35,456 nucleotides of DNA from Lactobacillus equicursoris DSM 19284 = JCM 14600 = CIP 110162 (GCF_001434815.1 NZ_AZDU01000022.1:1-35456); one strand, 5' to 3'. Shown: positions 7,327 to 15,660, counted from the first letter of the stretch. Made by a program: numbers and translations. The notes: generated by a model from the sequence alone, not told the origin.

Positions 7327-8349
7327 TTAGAACTCGTACTTCCAGGCGATGTGCCGCTCCCAAGTCTTGCCGGGCATGACGGTAATCGCGCCAAGATCAC
7401 TGCCCGGAAGCGGCGCTGCTTGAGCTTCCAGGGTGATCCCGCCAAAGTGCGGCAGAGTATTAACCTCGCTGCGCCCCTTGCCAAAATGGTTGGCAGTATA
7501 TAAAACCAAGGCTGGTGCGTCGGTGGTCAGGGCCAGCTTGACCAGACCATCACTAGCAGTTAAAACAGCAGCCGGCTTTGACCCATTCAAAACAAAGGGG
7601 TGGTCTAAACCATTCCGGGCCTGAATCTGCTCATCGTCAGACAAAATAGCTTGCCCCACTGGGCGATTTTCACGGAAGTCAAAAACGGTCCCTTCAACGC
7701 TCTTCATCTCACCAGTCGGCACCCCATCGCCTTTTACTGGCAGGTAGTAGTCGGCATCCAGCTTAAGCAGCGTTTGATCTACCTGACTGCCCAAGCCGTC
7801 TAAGCAGAAGTAGGTGTGGTTGGTCGGGTTAAAAATGGTCAGCTGATCAGAGTAGGCCGTCATCTGACATGACAACTCATTGTCGTTAGTCAAGGTGTAG
7901 GTCGTCTCTAGCTGCAGATTGCCCGGAAAGCCGTTATGGCCATCGTAGTCCAGCAGGCTAAAGTGGACACTGACGTAGTCTGTCCCCTTTTCTGGCCGGA
8001 AATCCCAAACGCGCTGGTCGGTCCCAAAGCCGCCATGGATGTGGTTTTCCCCATCATTTTGTGGCAGCTGCAAGATATGTGGGCCATTTTGCCACTGGCC
8101 CCGGTAAACCCGACCAGCAATCCGGCCAACTGTTCCGCCCAAGAAGTTCCGCTCTTTGTCGTAGTCTTCTGGCTTGTTCAGTGCCAAAATAACATGCCGT
8201 TCTTCGCCATTTTTCAGCGGAACCAGCACATCTTCTGCTGTTGCCCCGTAGTTCAGCAGTTTCACCTGCATCCCTTGATCGTTAGTTAAAGTAAATTCGC
8301 ACAAGTTCTTGCCCTGCAGATAACCGTATTTTTTGATTTGAATCTTCAT
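7327..8349 (-). CDS. galM: Aldose 1-epimerase (galactose mutarotase) GalM
   Basis: This 340-residue enzyme interconverts alpha and beta anomers of galactose, supplying alpha-D-galactose to GalK. Family motifs are NGEERHVILAL, GGTVGRIAGRV, HIHGGFGTDQRVWDF with its conserved His, and NPTNHTYFCLDG with the catalytic-type His. A glutamate typical of the active site lies near the end (GGITLEAQAAP). It is divergent from galK across about 100 bases, consistent with shared control. lacC and lacX follow downstream with short gaps, so one transcript probably links Leloir and tagatose functions. Confidence 0.93.
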   Translation of the reverse strand: MKIQIKKYGYLQGKNLCEFTLTNDQGMQVKLLNYGATAEDVLVPLKNGEERHVILALNKPEDYDKERNFLGGTVGRIAGRVYRGQWQNGPHILQLPQNDGENHIHGGFGTDQRVWDFRPEKGTDYVSVHFSLLDYDGHNGFPGNLQLETTYTLTNDNELSCQMTAYSDQLTIFNPTNHTYFCLDGLGSQVDQTLLKLDADYYLPVKGDGVPTGEMKSVEGTVFDFRENRPVGQAILSDDEQIQARNGLDHPFVLNGSKPAAVLTASDGLVKLALTTDAPALVLYTANHFGKGRSEVNTLPHFGGITLEAQAAPLPGSDLGAITVMPGKTWERHIAWKYEF

Positions 8350-8389
8350 TTTTTCTCTTTTCGTCCTTTTTTGTTAGTTCAATGTTTAT

Positions 8390-8418
8390 TTTTGCGCTGG
8401 AAGCGTTTAAAATATAAT
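8390..8418 (+). promoter_or_regulatory. galK promoter with overlapping cre-like site
   Basis: A perfect -10 TATAAT at 8413-8418 is preceded, after 17 bases, by a weak -35 TTTTGC (8390-8395). TGGAAGCGTTTAAA at 8398-8411 matches the cre consensus except at two positions and fills the spacer, so CcpA binding would block the promoter. A possible minus-strand promoter for galM (TTGTTA at 8438-8433, 16 bases, TATATT at 8416-8411) overlaps the same A+T-rich core. Confidence 0.6.
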
Positions 8419-8451
8419 TATCAAACAAATTATAACAAACAGGAGCAAAAA

Positions 8452-9618
8452 ATGAACACCCAATTTTTAAAAGACAACTTTGAAAAGACATTTAACGAAC
8501 CAGCCTTCGATACTTTCTTCTCACCGGGCCGGATCAACATTATCGGTGAACACACCGACTACAACGGCGGTCACGTCTTCCCTTGCGCCATCAGCCTGGG
8601 GACCTACGCTGCCTACGGTTCACGCAGCGACAAGCAAATTTCCGTTTGCTCAGGCAACATGAACGATGACGTCGTCACTTTTGCCATTGGCGACACTAGT
8701 CTAGAAAAAGACCCTGACCACAAGTGGATCAACTACTTCAAGGGCATGATCGCTTATGTTCAAGAAGAAACAAAACCGCTAGACCACGGCTTCAACCTTT
8801 ACGTCTGGGGCAACCTGCCATATGGTGCAGGTCTTTCCTCATCAGCCTCCATCGAAATGCTGATCGGCAAGGTTTTAACTGAAGAATTCAACTTGAGCGT
8901 TGATCCAGTCAGAATGGCCCAGCTTGGGCAAAAGACCGAAAACGAGTTTATCGGCTTATCCTCTGGCATCATGGACCAATTTGCCGTCAACATGGGCAAG
9001 AAGGACCACGCTATCTTCTTAGACTGTGCAAGCTTGAAGTACAAGTACCTACCACTGAACCTGGGCGATTACGAAATCATCATCATGTCCACCAACAAGA
9101 AGCACACCCTGGCTGACTCCGCTTATAACGACCGAGTACGGGAATGCCAAGAAGCCACCAAGAAATTGCAGCAAAAGCTCAAGATCGAACATCTTGGCGA
9201 CATTAACGAAGAAACCCTGGACGAATACTCTTACCTGATCAATGACGAAACCCTGCTCAAGCGGGCCCGCCACGCCGTTAGCGAAAACCAGCGCACCATC
9301 AAGGCAACAGAAGCCATGATGGACAAGGACCTGGAAAAGCTGGGCCGCCTGATCAACGCTTCTCACGTATCTCTTCACTTTGACTACGAAGTCACTGGCA
9401 AGGAGCTGGACACCCTGGCTGAAACGGCTTGGCGGCAAGACGGCGTCCTCTGCGCCCGGATGATTGGGGGCGGCTTTGGCGGCAGTGCCATTGCCATCGT
9501 CAAGGAAGACAAGGCTAAGGAATTCGAAGAAAAGGTTGGAGCAGTTTACGAAGAAAAGATCGGCTACGCAGCAAGCTTCTACGAAGCCAAGATCGTTGAC
9601 GGCACCCACAAGCTGTAG
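8452..9618 (+). CDS. galK: Galactokinase GalK
   Basis: This GHMP-family kinase uses ATP to phosphorylate alpha-D-galactose to galactose-1-phosphate, the first committed Leloir step. The 388 residues match the usual length. All three signatures are visible: the galactokinase signature GRINIIGEHTDYNGG near residue 24, the ATP-binding LPYGAGLSSSASIEM near 120, and IGGGFGGSAIAIV near the C-terminus. An upstream in-frame ATG would add 38 residues across the promoter, so I choose the ATG at 8452, preceded by AGGAG (8441-8445). It leads the galK-galT operon, with galT starting 21 bases after its stop. Confidence 0.97.
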   Translation: MNTQFLKDNFEKTFNEPAFDTFFSPGRINIIGEHTDYNGGHVFPCAISLGTYAAYGSRSDKQISVCSGNMNDDVVTFAIGDTSLEKDPDHKWINYFKGMIAYVQEETKPLDHGFNLYVWGNLPYGAGLSSSASIEMLIGKVLTEEFNLSVDPVRMAQLGQKTENEFIGLSSGIMDQFAVNMGKKDHAIFLDCASLKYKYLPLNLGDYEIIIMSTNKKHTLADSAYNDRVRECQEATKKLQQKLKIEHLGDINEETLDEYSYLINDETLLKRARHAVSENQRTIKATEAMMDKDLEKLGRLINASHVSLHFDYEVTGKELDTLAETAWRQDGVLCARMIGGGFGGSAIAIVKEDKAKEFEEKVGAVYEEKIGYAASFYEAKIVDGTHKL

Positions 9619-9639
9619 AAAGGAATTAGAAGGCTTTTT

Positions 9640-11091
9640 ATGTTAATTGCAAATTTTGTCCAAAAAATTATCGAAAACACTGACTACCAAGAAATCGACC
9701 GGGTCTACCTGTTTAACAAAGTCCAGGCTCTGGTCGGCGACGGAGACGTGGAAGAAAAAGACGGGAATCCTTTGGACCAATTGGTAGACCTGGCTGTTAG
9801 CCGGAAGAAAATTCCAGATGACCAGACCAGCCGCGAAATCCTGGCTGACCAACTGGCCGACTTAATGACCCCGGCCCCAAGCAAGGTCAATGACCTCTTC
9901 TGGAACAAGTACCATGATTCAGCTAAGACCGCAACCGACTGGTTCTACCAGCTTTGCATCGACAACAACTACGTCAAAAAAGACGCGATTGCTAAGAACG
10001 TTGTTTTCTCAGGCGATAGCTCCTATGGCCACCCGCTGGAAATCACCATCAACCTATCTAAGCCAGAAAAGGATCCAAAGGCGATTGCGGCCGCTGCTAA
10101 AAAGCGCGACGACTCTTACCCAAAGTGCGACCTTTGCCTGGAAAATGAAGGCTACTTGGGCACTTACGGCAAGAATGCCCGTAGCAACCTCCGCATCATC
10201 CGGATGAACGTTGGCGGGGAAAAATGGGGGATGCAGTATTCGCCATATGCTTACTTTAACGAGCACTGCATCTTTTTGGACGAAATCCATGAGCCAATGG
10301 TGATCAACCAACAGACCCTGACCAACCTGCTCCAGATCATCAAGACCTTCCCCCACTACATGGTCGGCTCAAACGCGGACTTGCCAATCGTCGGTGGGTC
10401 ACTACTGTCTCATGAGCACTACCAAGGCGGCGGCCACCGCTTCCCAATGATGAACGCCGTGATCAAGAAGGAGCTGACTTTTGCCCAATACCCAGACGTG
10501 ACCGGCGGAATCGTCGACTGGCCAATGAGCGACCTGCGCCTGATCAGCAAGAACCCGACGTCCTTGATTGCCCTGGGCACAGAAGTGATTAACAAATGGC
10601 AAAAATACAGCGATGAGAGCCTCCATATCGTGGCGGAAAAGGATGGCGTGTTGCATCACACGGTAACGCCAATCGCCCACAAGGACGATGACCAGTACGT
10701 CTTAGAGCTGGTTTTACGGGACAACAACACTAGTGAAGAATATCCATTAGGGCTCTTCCACCCGCACGCCGACAAGTGGCACATCAAGAAGGAAAATATC
10801 GGCCTGATCGAGGTCATGGGCCGGGCCATTTTACCAGGACGGCTCAAGGCGGAGATGGCCGAAGTGAAAAAGTTCCTGCTGGACCAGCCAAATGAGATGG
10901 CTGAGATCCACCGGGACTGGGCTGAAGGGCTGAAACAGGCCCATAGTGGCCTGAACGAAGGCAACGTGGATGATCTGCTTCAGCAGGCTTTACTCGACGT
11001 CTTTGACCAGGTTTTGGCCGATGCAGGCGTGTTTAAGAATGACGATGCCGGGAATGCGGGCTGGGACCGTTTCTTGGCGGAAGTAAAGTAA
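9640..11091 (+). CDS. galT: UDP-glucose-hexose-1-phosphate uridylyltransferase, class II GalT
   Basis: GalT exchanges UMP between UDP-glucose and galactose-1-phosphate, yielding glucose-1-phosphate and UDP-galactose. The 483 residues and the sequence show the class II (Firmicutes) form rather than the shorter class I enzyme of E. coli. Marks of this family are PKCDLCLENEGYLG in the N-terminal domain, NEHCIFLDEIHEPM, and the active-site SHEHYQGGGHRFPM. GAAGG precedes the ATG. It ends the galKT operon at a clear terminator. No galE lies in the window, so UDP-galactose recycling must be encoded elsewhere. Confidence 0.96.
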   Translation: MLIANFVQKIIENTDYQEIDRVYLFNKVQALVGDGDVEEKDGNPLDQLVDLAVSRKKIPDDQTSREILADQLADLMTPAPSKVNDLFWNKYHDSAKTATDWFYQLCIDNNYVKKDAIAKNVVFSGDSSYGHPLEITINLSKPEKDPKAIAAAAKKRDDSYPKCDLCLENEGYLGTYGKNARSNLRIIRMNVGGEKWGMQYSPYAYFNEHCIFLDEIHEPMVINQQTLTNLLQIIKTFPHYMVGSNADLPIVGGSLLSHEHYQGGGHRFPMMNAVIKKELTFAQYPDVTGGIVDWPMSDLRLISKNPTSLIALGTEVINKWQKYSDESLHIVAEKDGVLHHTVTPIAHKDDDQYVLELVLRDNNTSEEYPLGLFHPHADKWHIKKENIGLIEVMGRAILPGRLKAEMAEVKKFLLDQPNEMAEIHRDWAEGLKQAHSGLNEGNVDDLLQQALLDVFDQVLADAGVFKNDDAGNAGWDRFLAEVK

Positions 11092-11126
11092 GACGAAAAG
11101 ACAACTTGTTTAGTTCAATACAAATT

Positions 11127-11162
11127 AAAAAGCGGTTTAGCTGTATAGCTAAATCGCTTTTT
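11127..11162 (+). terminator. Terminator after galT
   Basis: A 16-base arm at 11127-11142 (AAAAAGCGGTTTAGCT) pairs with 11147-11162 across a GTAT loop, with one G-T wobble, and ends in TTTTT. It lies 36 bases after the galT stop codon. Confidence 0.88.
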
Positions 11163-11169
11163 CGTTTAC

Positions 11170-11292
11170 TTACACCTTCTCAGGCTCAAGCATTTTACTA
11201 ATGTCATAAATTTGCTGGATCTTTAGCAGCGGAAAGAGCTCTTGCAACAGTCTAGTACAAAGACGATTATCTTGCATGATCGTGAAGAACAT
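11170..11292 (-). pseudogene. Remnant of a PD-(D/E)XK (Rpn-type) transposase, N-terminal fragment
   Basis: A short minus-strand frame gives about 40 residues, including MQDNRLCTRLLQELFPLLKI and ending SKMLEPEKV before a stop. The pattern Phe-x-x-x-Met-Gln-Asp-x-x-Leu-Cys-x-x-Leu-Leu resembles the N-terminus of PD-(D/E)XK nuclease-family putative transposases common in lactobacilli. Only this fragment remains: a stop lies upstream in frame, and nothing downstream continues the protein. There is no ribosome binding site. The family call is from memory of the pattern and is moderate at best; a chance open stretch is the alternative. Confidence 0.45.
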
Positions 11293-11608
11293 GTAACTAA
11301 AAGAATTGCAAGCCTAAGTGCTAAAGCACTAAAGCTTGTAACTTCATCCGTAATTCCGAAAGTCGTTACAATAGTCAAAGAGTGTAAAAAATTGTTTCTA
11401 ATAATATCCCATAATCAAGAGCGAAGGCAAAAGAAAACCTACAGCCTTTGGGGGAGGCTGTAGGTTTCTGCGATTGTTAAAAATAAATTTTTGAGAAAAA
11501 TACCATTTAGTAAATGTGTAAAGCAATAAATGAGTTATTAGCTAAAAAGCTAAATAGAAAGTTAGAGTATTTACGGATAAGTTATGTATGATAAGTACCG
11601 AATGTGAT
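11293..11608. other. A+T-rich gene-free stretch between galT and lacD
   Basis: No convincing gene is present. Besides the hairpin listed separately, it contains small dyads: AGTGCT-AA-AGCACT at 11317-11330 and TTAGCT-AAAA-AGCTAA at 11538-11553. The low G+C and the neighbouring transposase fragment suggest a decayed mobile-element scar between the two operons. Confidence 0.5.
11435..11467 (-). terminator. Strong 12-bp hairpin, probable terminator of the gat-lacD operon
   Basis: AAACCTACAGCC (11435-11446) pairs perfectly with GGCTGTAGGTTT (11456-11467) over a 9-base loop. On the minus strand the stem is followed by TCTTTTG, a weak T-run. It is the first strong hairpin downstream of lacD, 142 bases after its stop. 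It could alternatively be an end of a degenerate mobile element. Confidence 0.55.
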
Positions 11609-12601
11609 TTATTCAACATCCAGCTTGTCGCGCCAGCTCTTAGCGCCGCTCAAGGCTGCGTTCAGGTTCTCGATGTTTTCCTTACCTTGAGTCCGCATCC
11701 ATTCACGGCCGGCTTCTTCGCCTTCAGCAGCGAAGATCTTGATTGATGGCTTCCAAGTTGCACGGCCACACAGCACGCCGTTGAACTTAGCACCGGCTTC
11801 TTCAGCCATCTTGATTTCAGCGATGAATTCTTCTGAGGTAACGCCAGCTGACAAGAAGATGTATGGCAAGTTGGTTGCGTCAGATTGTTCCTTCAAAAGC
11901 TTCTTGGCTTCTTCTTGAGTGTAGACAACTTCGTTGTCACCATTAAAGCCTTCAACGTATTTAATGTTGAATGGAATTTCCACCTTCAAGACAGTTACGC
12001 CATAACGCGGCTTTGAGAATTCCTTTTCAGCTTCAACAACCTTGTGAGCCTTAACCTTAGCAAATTCTGGACTTTGGTTGTCGGCAATATTTGCGTCATA
12101 AGTCAACAGTTCCAAGAAGAATGGCAAGCCAACGGCCTTAGCTTCAGCACCAACACGTTCAACAAAGGCGTGCTTCTTATCGTTGATCTTTTCGCCTTCA
12201 TCTGGGTCGTAGTAAAGCAAGAACTTGATAGCGTCAGCGCCTTCTTCCTTGATCCGCAGGCCTGATTGATTTTCGATCAAGTCACACATTCTGCCTGGTT
12301 CGCTAGTGTCGTAGCCAGTCTTTTCATATGAGAGAAGGAGACCACAGTTCTTGTCGCGAACCTTGGTTGCTGGCAAGCCGTATTCTGGGTCAGTCAAGAT
12401 GCCTGAAGCATACTTAGTCAATTCTTCAGAAACAGCCTTCTTGTATTCAACGATGGTTTCTTCATCAGCAGGCTTGTTGGCAGCTTCAGCCAGCATTCTC
12501 TTCAAAGAACCTCTTTGGTCAATGGCCAAAGCTGAGATAACCCCATCCTTGGTTGACAAGTTTTCCATGTGTTTTGCAACTTCTGCAGTAATCTTAGTCA
12601 T
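11609..12601 (-). CDS. lacD: Tagatose-1,6-bisphosphate aldolase LacD
   Basis: This class I aldolase splits tagatose-1,6-bisphosphate into glyceraldehyde-3-phosphate and dihydroxyacetone phosphate. The 330 residues fit the LacD family. Typical segments are ALAIDQRGSLKRML near residue 24, CGLLLSYEKTGYD, and VTVLKVEIPFN, whose Lys206 matches the Schiff-base lysine position of lactococcal LacD. The last product of the tagatose route is thus encoded apart from lacAB and lacC, as the final gene of the galactitol-type PTS operon. That placement implies the PTS feeds the tagatose pathway. Confidence 0.95.
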   Translation of the reverse strand: MTKITAEVAKHMENLSTKDGVISALAIDQRGSLKRMLAEAANKPADEETIVEYKKAVSEELTKYASGILTDPEYGLPATKVRDKNCGLLLSYEKTGYDTSEPGRMCDLIENQSGLRIKEEGADAIKFLLYYDPDEGEKINDKKHAFVERVGAEAKAVGLPFFLELLTYDANIADNQSPEFAKVKAHKVVEAEKEFSKPRYGVTVLKVEIPFNIKYVEGFNGDNEVVYTQEEAKKLLKEQSDATNLPYIFLSAGVTSEEFIAEIKMAEEAGAKFNGVLCGRATWKPSIKIFAAEGEEAGREWMRTQGKENIENLNAALSGAKSWRDKLDVE

Positions 12602-12657
12602 CGAATTATACTCCTGAATAAAATATTATGATTGTATACTATTGATATCGATTTAGA

Positions 12658-12927
12658 TTAATTTGAATTCACACTTTGCTTTTTGCTGGTGGATTTCTTA
12701 TGACCAGCCCAGTCATAATACTTGCGGCTGTAGCGGTTGTTCACGTTGTCCCAAACCACAATTCGGTAAAGGGCATATGCCGTACCGACCATGGCCAGAG
12801 CCTGGAAGATCCAAAGCTTGGTAAACACACTGAGAGCATTGATGACGATTACAAAGACCGTCCACAGGAATACACGGTTTCGTCGTGCCTGCTCAGCAGC
12901 CGATACATTTGATTTAGACTTCTTCAT
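12658..12927 (-). CDS. Small two-helix membrane protein in the gat-lacD operon
   Basis: I do not recognise this 89-residue protein. It has a basic N-terminus (KKSKSNVSAAEQARRNR) and two hydrophobic segments around residues 19-38 and 43-61. The cytoplasmic tail is charged and Ser/Lys-rich (GHKKSTSKKQSVNSN). It lies between the PTS IIC gene and lacD with gaps of 48 and 56 bases, all in one direction, so it is probably co-expressed with the transporter. A role as an accessory or small regulatory subunit of the IIC is possible but unproven. GGAGG precedes its ATG (in the reverse complement of 12938-12942). Confidence 0.75.
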   Translation of the reverse strand: MKKSKSNVSAAEQARRNRVFLWTVFVIVINALSVFTKLWIFQALAMVGTAYALYRIVVWDNVNNRYSRKYYDWAGHKKSTSKKQSVNSN

Positions 12928-12975
12928 AGATAAAACCTCCGAGCAAATAGCATTATTATGATTTGTTAGTCAAGC

Positions 12976-14397
12976 CTAGTCCTTGTTTTCCTTGGCTGCA
13001 GCGTATTCAGCATTGCGCTTCTTCATTTGCTTTGCGTACCACATGAAGAGCAGGAGATAAGCGGCTAAAGCCAAGAGCGCGTAAACAATGAACATGCCTT
13101 GCTTGCTCCAAGCGTTACCAACCAGGTAGCCCAAGAACTTTTCAACTGGCCCTTCCATAGTGGTGTCAGATACCAGGGTATGTGCTGGAATTGAAGCACC
13201 TACTTGGTGAGCAACGTTAGTTACGAATGGGGCAACCAGCGTACCAGCCCACAGGAAGACAGGCAATTCCAAAGCACCAATGATGATCATGCGGATGATC
13301 TTACCACGAGTGACAACCAGCAAAGCTGGAGCAATCCCCATACCAATGATCCCGCCTAAAGGCATCAATCTGTTGCCTGGCAGAACCATGGCTTCAAGCA
13401 TCATGATTGGGGCCAAAACGTTACATGCAGCCCAGATTTCTGAACGGCCGGCGATGAATGGCCAGTCCAAACCAATGTTGAAGGTCCGACCTTCAAACTT
13501 CTTAGTAGCAAAAGCTGAGATACCTTGTGAAAGTGGTTCAACAGAAGCAATGAACCAAGAACCAATTACTGAGAACAATTCAATGCAGGTACCGGCAGTG
13601 AAAGACAGAGTGAACATGTTCTTCCAGCCTGCTTCAGTAGTAAAATTGGTACCAGCAAGCAGTGAAACGAAGACCCCAAGGTAGACACCAATCGCAAAGC
13701 GACTGCCCCAGAAACCGATCTTTTCATTCAATTTAGCTGAGTCAAAGTCAAACTTATCCAGCCATGGGAAGATCTTATCGAATAATTTGTCAAAGACCAT
13801 GATGATTGGATTCATCATGTAGTTCATGTGAGTGGTCGTCATTGGGTTTGAATCTGGAGCATCCAACAAGTCGTTAAAGGTTGGTTTCATCAAGTCAGAG
13901 TTGATGATCTTCAAAGTGCCGATGAACAACACCAAAATAGTTGACAACCACAACGGTGCACCACAGTACATGCTGAACAAACCAACAAAGGCTGAGTGCC
14001 ATACGTCGAAGATATCGACGTCAAGCGTGTTAGTCTTGTTCCAAACCAGCATAACCACATTCAAAATGATCAAAACCAGCAAGTAATACAGGGTATAAGG
14101 TGAACCCCAGGTAATAGTAGCCAAAGGTGCCCAGCCCATGTCCAGGATGTCCATGTGAATCCCAGTGTGTTCAACGAATTGCTTCATTGGAACTTGGAAA
14201 GCATTAGTCAGCATCGCCATAACGTTACTGATAGCAGTTAAGGCAATTGCCAGCTTCATGCCGCCTTCAAGGGCCTTGCTAAACTTAACTCTGAAACATA
14301 AGGCAATGACAGTCAAAACCACCAACATAATTGTTGGGGCCCCCATGTCGATCAGCGGCTTGAAGACCGCGTTCGCGAAGTGAATAATCCCATTCAT
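12976..14397 (-). CDS. Galactitol-family PTS permease component IIC
   Basis: This 473-residue integral membrane protein has about ten or more hydrophobic segments, for example MLVVLTVIALCFRV and ILVLFIGTLKIIN. It is the sugar-translocating IIC of the galactitol (Gat) PTS family, recognisable by GLDWPFIAGRSEIWAACN and NRLMPLGGIIGMGIAPALL. With the IIB and IIA encoded just upstream it imports and phosphorylates a hexose or hexitol. lacD is in the operon and no galactitol-1-phosphate dehydrogenase (gatD) is in the window. I therefore infer galactose as the substrate rather than galactitol. Confidence 0.9.
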   Translation of the reverse strand: MNGIIHFANAVFKPLIDMGAPTIMLVVLTVIALCFRVKFSKALEGGMKLAIALTAISNVMAMLTNAFQVPMKQFVEHTGIHMDILDMGWAPLATITWGSPYTLYYLLVLIILNVVMLVWNKTNTLDVDIFDVWHSAFVGLFSMYCGAPLWLSTILVLFIGTLKIINSDLMKPTFNDLLDAPDSNPMTTTHMNYMMNPIIMVFDKLFDKIFPWLDKFDFDSAKLNEKIGFWGSRFAIGVYLGVFVSLLAGTNFTTEAGWKNMFTLSFTAGTCIELFSVIGSWFIASVEPLSQGISAFATKKFEGRTFNIGLDWPFIAGRSEIWAACNVLAPIMMLEAMVLPGNRLMPLGGIIGMGIAPALLVVTRGKIIRMIIIGALELPVFLWAGTLVAPFVTNVAHQVGASIPAHTLVSDTTMEGPVEKFLGYLVGNAWSKQGMFIVYALLALAAYLLLFMWYAKQMKKRNAEYAAAKENKD

Positions 14398-14463
14398 TTC
14401 TTATTTGTCCTCCCGACAAAATTTATTTCTCATTTTTCTCTTATTGTGCAATCAGAGCTGATC

Positions 14464-14778
14464 CTATTCAGCTTCAATCTTCTTACAAATCTTTTCTACT
14501 TCGTCATAGACTGGTTGAGCCATGGCTGGGATTCTGTAAAGAATTGGACCTGCTTCAACAACTGGGATCTTAGGGGTAAAAGCCAAATCGGTCTTAGCAA
14601 TAGTCAGGTAAGCGTCATAGTCGTTAAGCAAGTCTTCGTTAACGTCCTTGATCATAACTGCGTCACACTTTACATTGTGACCACGCTTCTTCATTTCTGC
14701 TTCAACTGCATCCTTGATTTGGTGTGATGAGTTAACCCCTGCACCACAAGCTGCTACAAGTTTAATTTGTCTAGCCAT
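14464..14778 (-). CDS. Galactitol-family PTS component IIB
   Basis: This 104-residue cytoplasmic phosphocarrier accepts phosphate from IIA on a cysteine and passes it to the sugar bound by IIC. The phosphorylation loop is AACGAGVNSS with Cys11, the pattern expected of Gat-type IIB proteins. The rest of the fold fits the lactose/cellobiose/galactitol IIB superfamily. It lies 26 bases after the IIA gene and 66 bases before the IIC gene on the same strand. Confidence 0.9.
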   Translation of the reverse strand: MARQIKLVAACGAGVNSSHQIKDAVEAEMKKRGHNVKCDAVMIKDVNEDLLNDYDAYLTIAKTDLAFTPKIPVVEAGPILYRIPAMAQPVYDEVEKICKKIEAE

Positions 14779-14804
14779 TAGTATTTCCTCCTAAAAAAAT
14801 TACA

Positions 14805-15302
14805 TTAATCTTGCTTAAAATGATCAGCCATAAACTCATAAATCTCATTTGTAGACTTGAGATTGAATAGCTTAGTCAATTGATCGACTGGAGTTGAGTT
14901 AAGGAAGTCCATGATCTGTGCAAGAATGTTCGCTTGTCCTTCTGGATCGTTGTTCAAAATCATGAACAAGAACTTCACATCCAATTCCTTGTCAGGTTCA
15001 ATCATATTGTTGAACTTGATTGGGTGGGTCAATTCGATTGGTACAATCATGCGCGTATTGACGAATTCACCTTCCGTATGTGGAATTGCCACATTCGGTA
15101 AGTCCTTGGAAATTGGGGAAGTATCGATCCCGGTTGGGTACTTGTTCTCCCGTTCCAAAATATGCTCGATAAAGTCACCTTTCACGTAGCCCCGATCGAG
15201 CAATTTCTGGTAAACCTCACGAATCACAGCTTCCTTGTCGCTTTGGCTGCTGATAAACACAGCATCGTCAGCGAACAGTCCTTTCTTAGTTGCGGTCAAC
15301 AT
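14805..15302 (-). CDS. Galactitol-family PTS component IIA
   Basis: This 165-residue IIA of the fructose-mannitol/galactitol type takes phosphate from HPr on a histidine. The active-site segment is LPNVAIPHTEGEF with His75. I start at the ATG at 15302, seven bases after AAAGGAG; a GTG one codon earlier is only four bases away and less likely. It is the first gene of the IIA-IIB-IIC-small protein-lacD operon and has a near-ideal promoter with a cre-like sequence in the spacer. Confidence 0.9.
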   Translation of the reverse strand: MLTATKKGLFADDAVFISSQSDKEAVIREVYQKLLDRGYVKGDFIEHILERENKYPTGIDTSPISKDLPNVAIPHTEGEFVNTRMIVPIELTHPIKFNNMIEPDKELDVKFLFMILNNDPEGQANILAQIMDFLNSTPVDQLTKLFNLKSTNEIYEFMADHFKQD

Positions 15303-15384
15303 CACTGCACTCCTTTCAAATCACAAATCAAACCTATGAGCTTTACTGATCATTTGTGTGCTTTTTTGTTTGATTTCAATTGTT

Positions 15385-15413
15385 ATTATAGTTAACCGCT
15401 TACAAGATTGCAA
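15385..15413 (-). promoter_or_regulatory. Promoter of the gat-lacD operon, with cre-like spacer
   Basis: On the minus strand, -35 TTGCAA (15413-15408) and -10 TATAAT (15390-15385) are separated by 17 bases. The spacer contains TGTAAGCGGTTAAC (15404-15391), whose left half TGTAAGCG matches the cre consensus. CcpA bound here would lie between the two promoter boxes and block RNA polymerase. Confidence 0.75.
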
Positions 15414-15416
15414 GTG

Positions 15417-15442
15417 TTTTTTGTGTTTTTTTGTTCTTTTTT
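15417..15442 (-). promoter_or_regulatory. Phased A-tracts upstream of the gat promoter
   Basis: Runs of six, seven and six T on the plus strand (A on the coding strand) lie at 15417-15422, 15426-15432 and 15437-15442. Their centres are about 10 bases apart, just upstream of the -35. This phasing would bend DNA or act like an UP element. The repeated GTTNTTTTTTGT pattern could also be a regulator-binding direct repeat. Confidence 0.45.
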
Positions 15443-15578
15443 GTTATTGACCAACAAACAGCTTAATCTTACAGTTTTTTGCCTAATTCTTTCGTATTTT
15501 CGTCAGCTGGCCAAGCTAATTTTTACGTTTATTACCCTATGAAAACAACATTAAAGAACAATTATGTCACAAAAAGCT

Positions 15579-15607
15579 TTGAATAATGCGCAGGAAAGCG
15601 CTATATT
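15579..15607 (+). promoter_or_regulatory. Promoter of the DUF1129 gene
   Basis: TTGAAT (15579-15584) and TATATT (15602-15607) are separated by 17 bases. The start codon follows 53 bases downstream, with GGAGG about 10 bases before it. The 15443-15578 stretch has nothing else I can assign. Confidence 0.65.
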
Positions 15608-15660
15608 ATAGATGTAAAAAGGACAATTAATTTGCAAATAAAATTGGAGGATCGTTAATT

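Noticed and set aside
8338..8451. Upstream ATG for galK
   Set aside because: The added 38 codons cross the promoter and cre site, and AGGAG precedes the ATG at 8452.
11242..11463. Open frame of 73 codons on the plus strand
   Set aside because: It lies opposite the transposase-like fragment, runs into a 12-bp hairpin and has no ribosome site; the composition is that of gene-free DNA.
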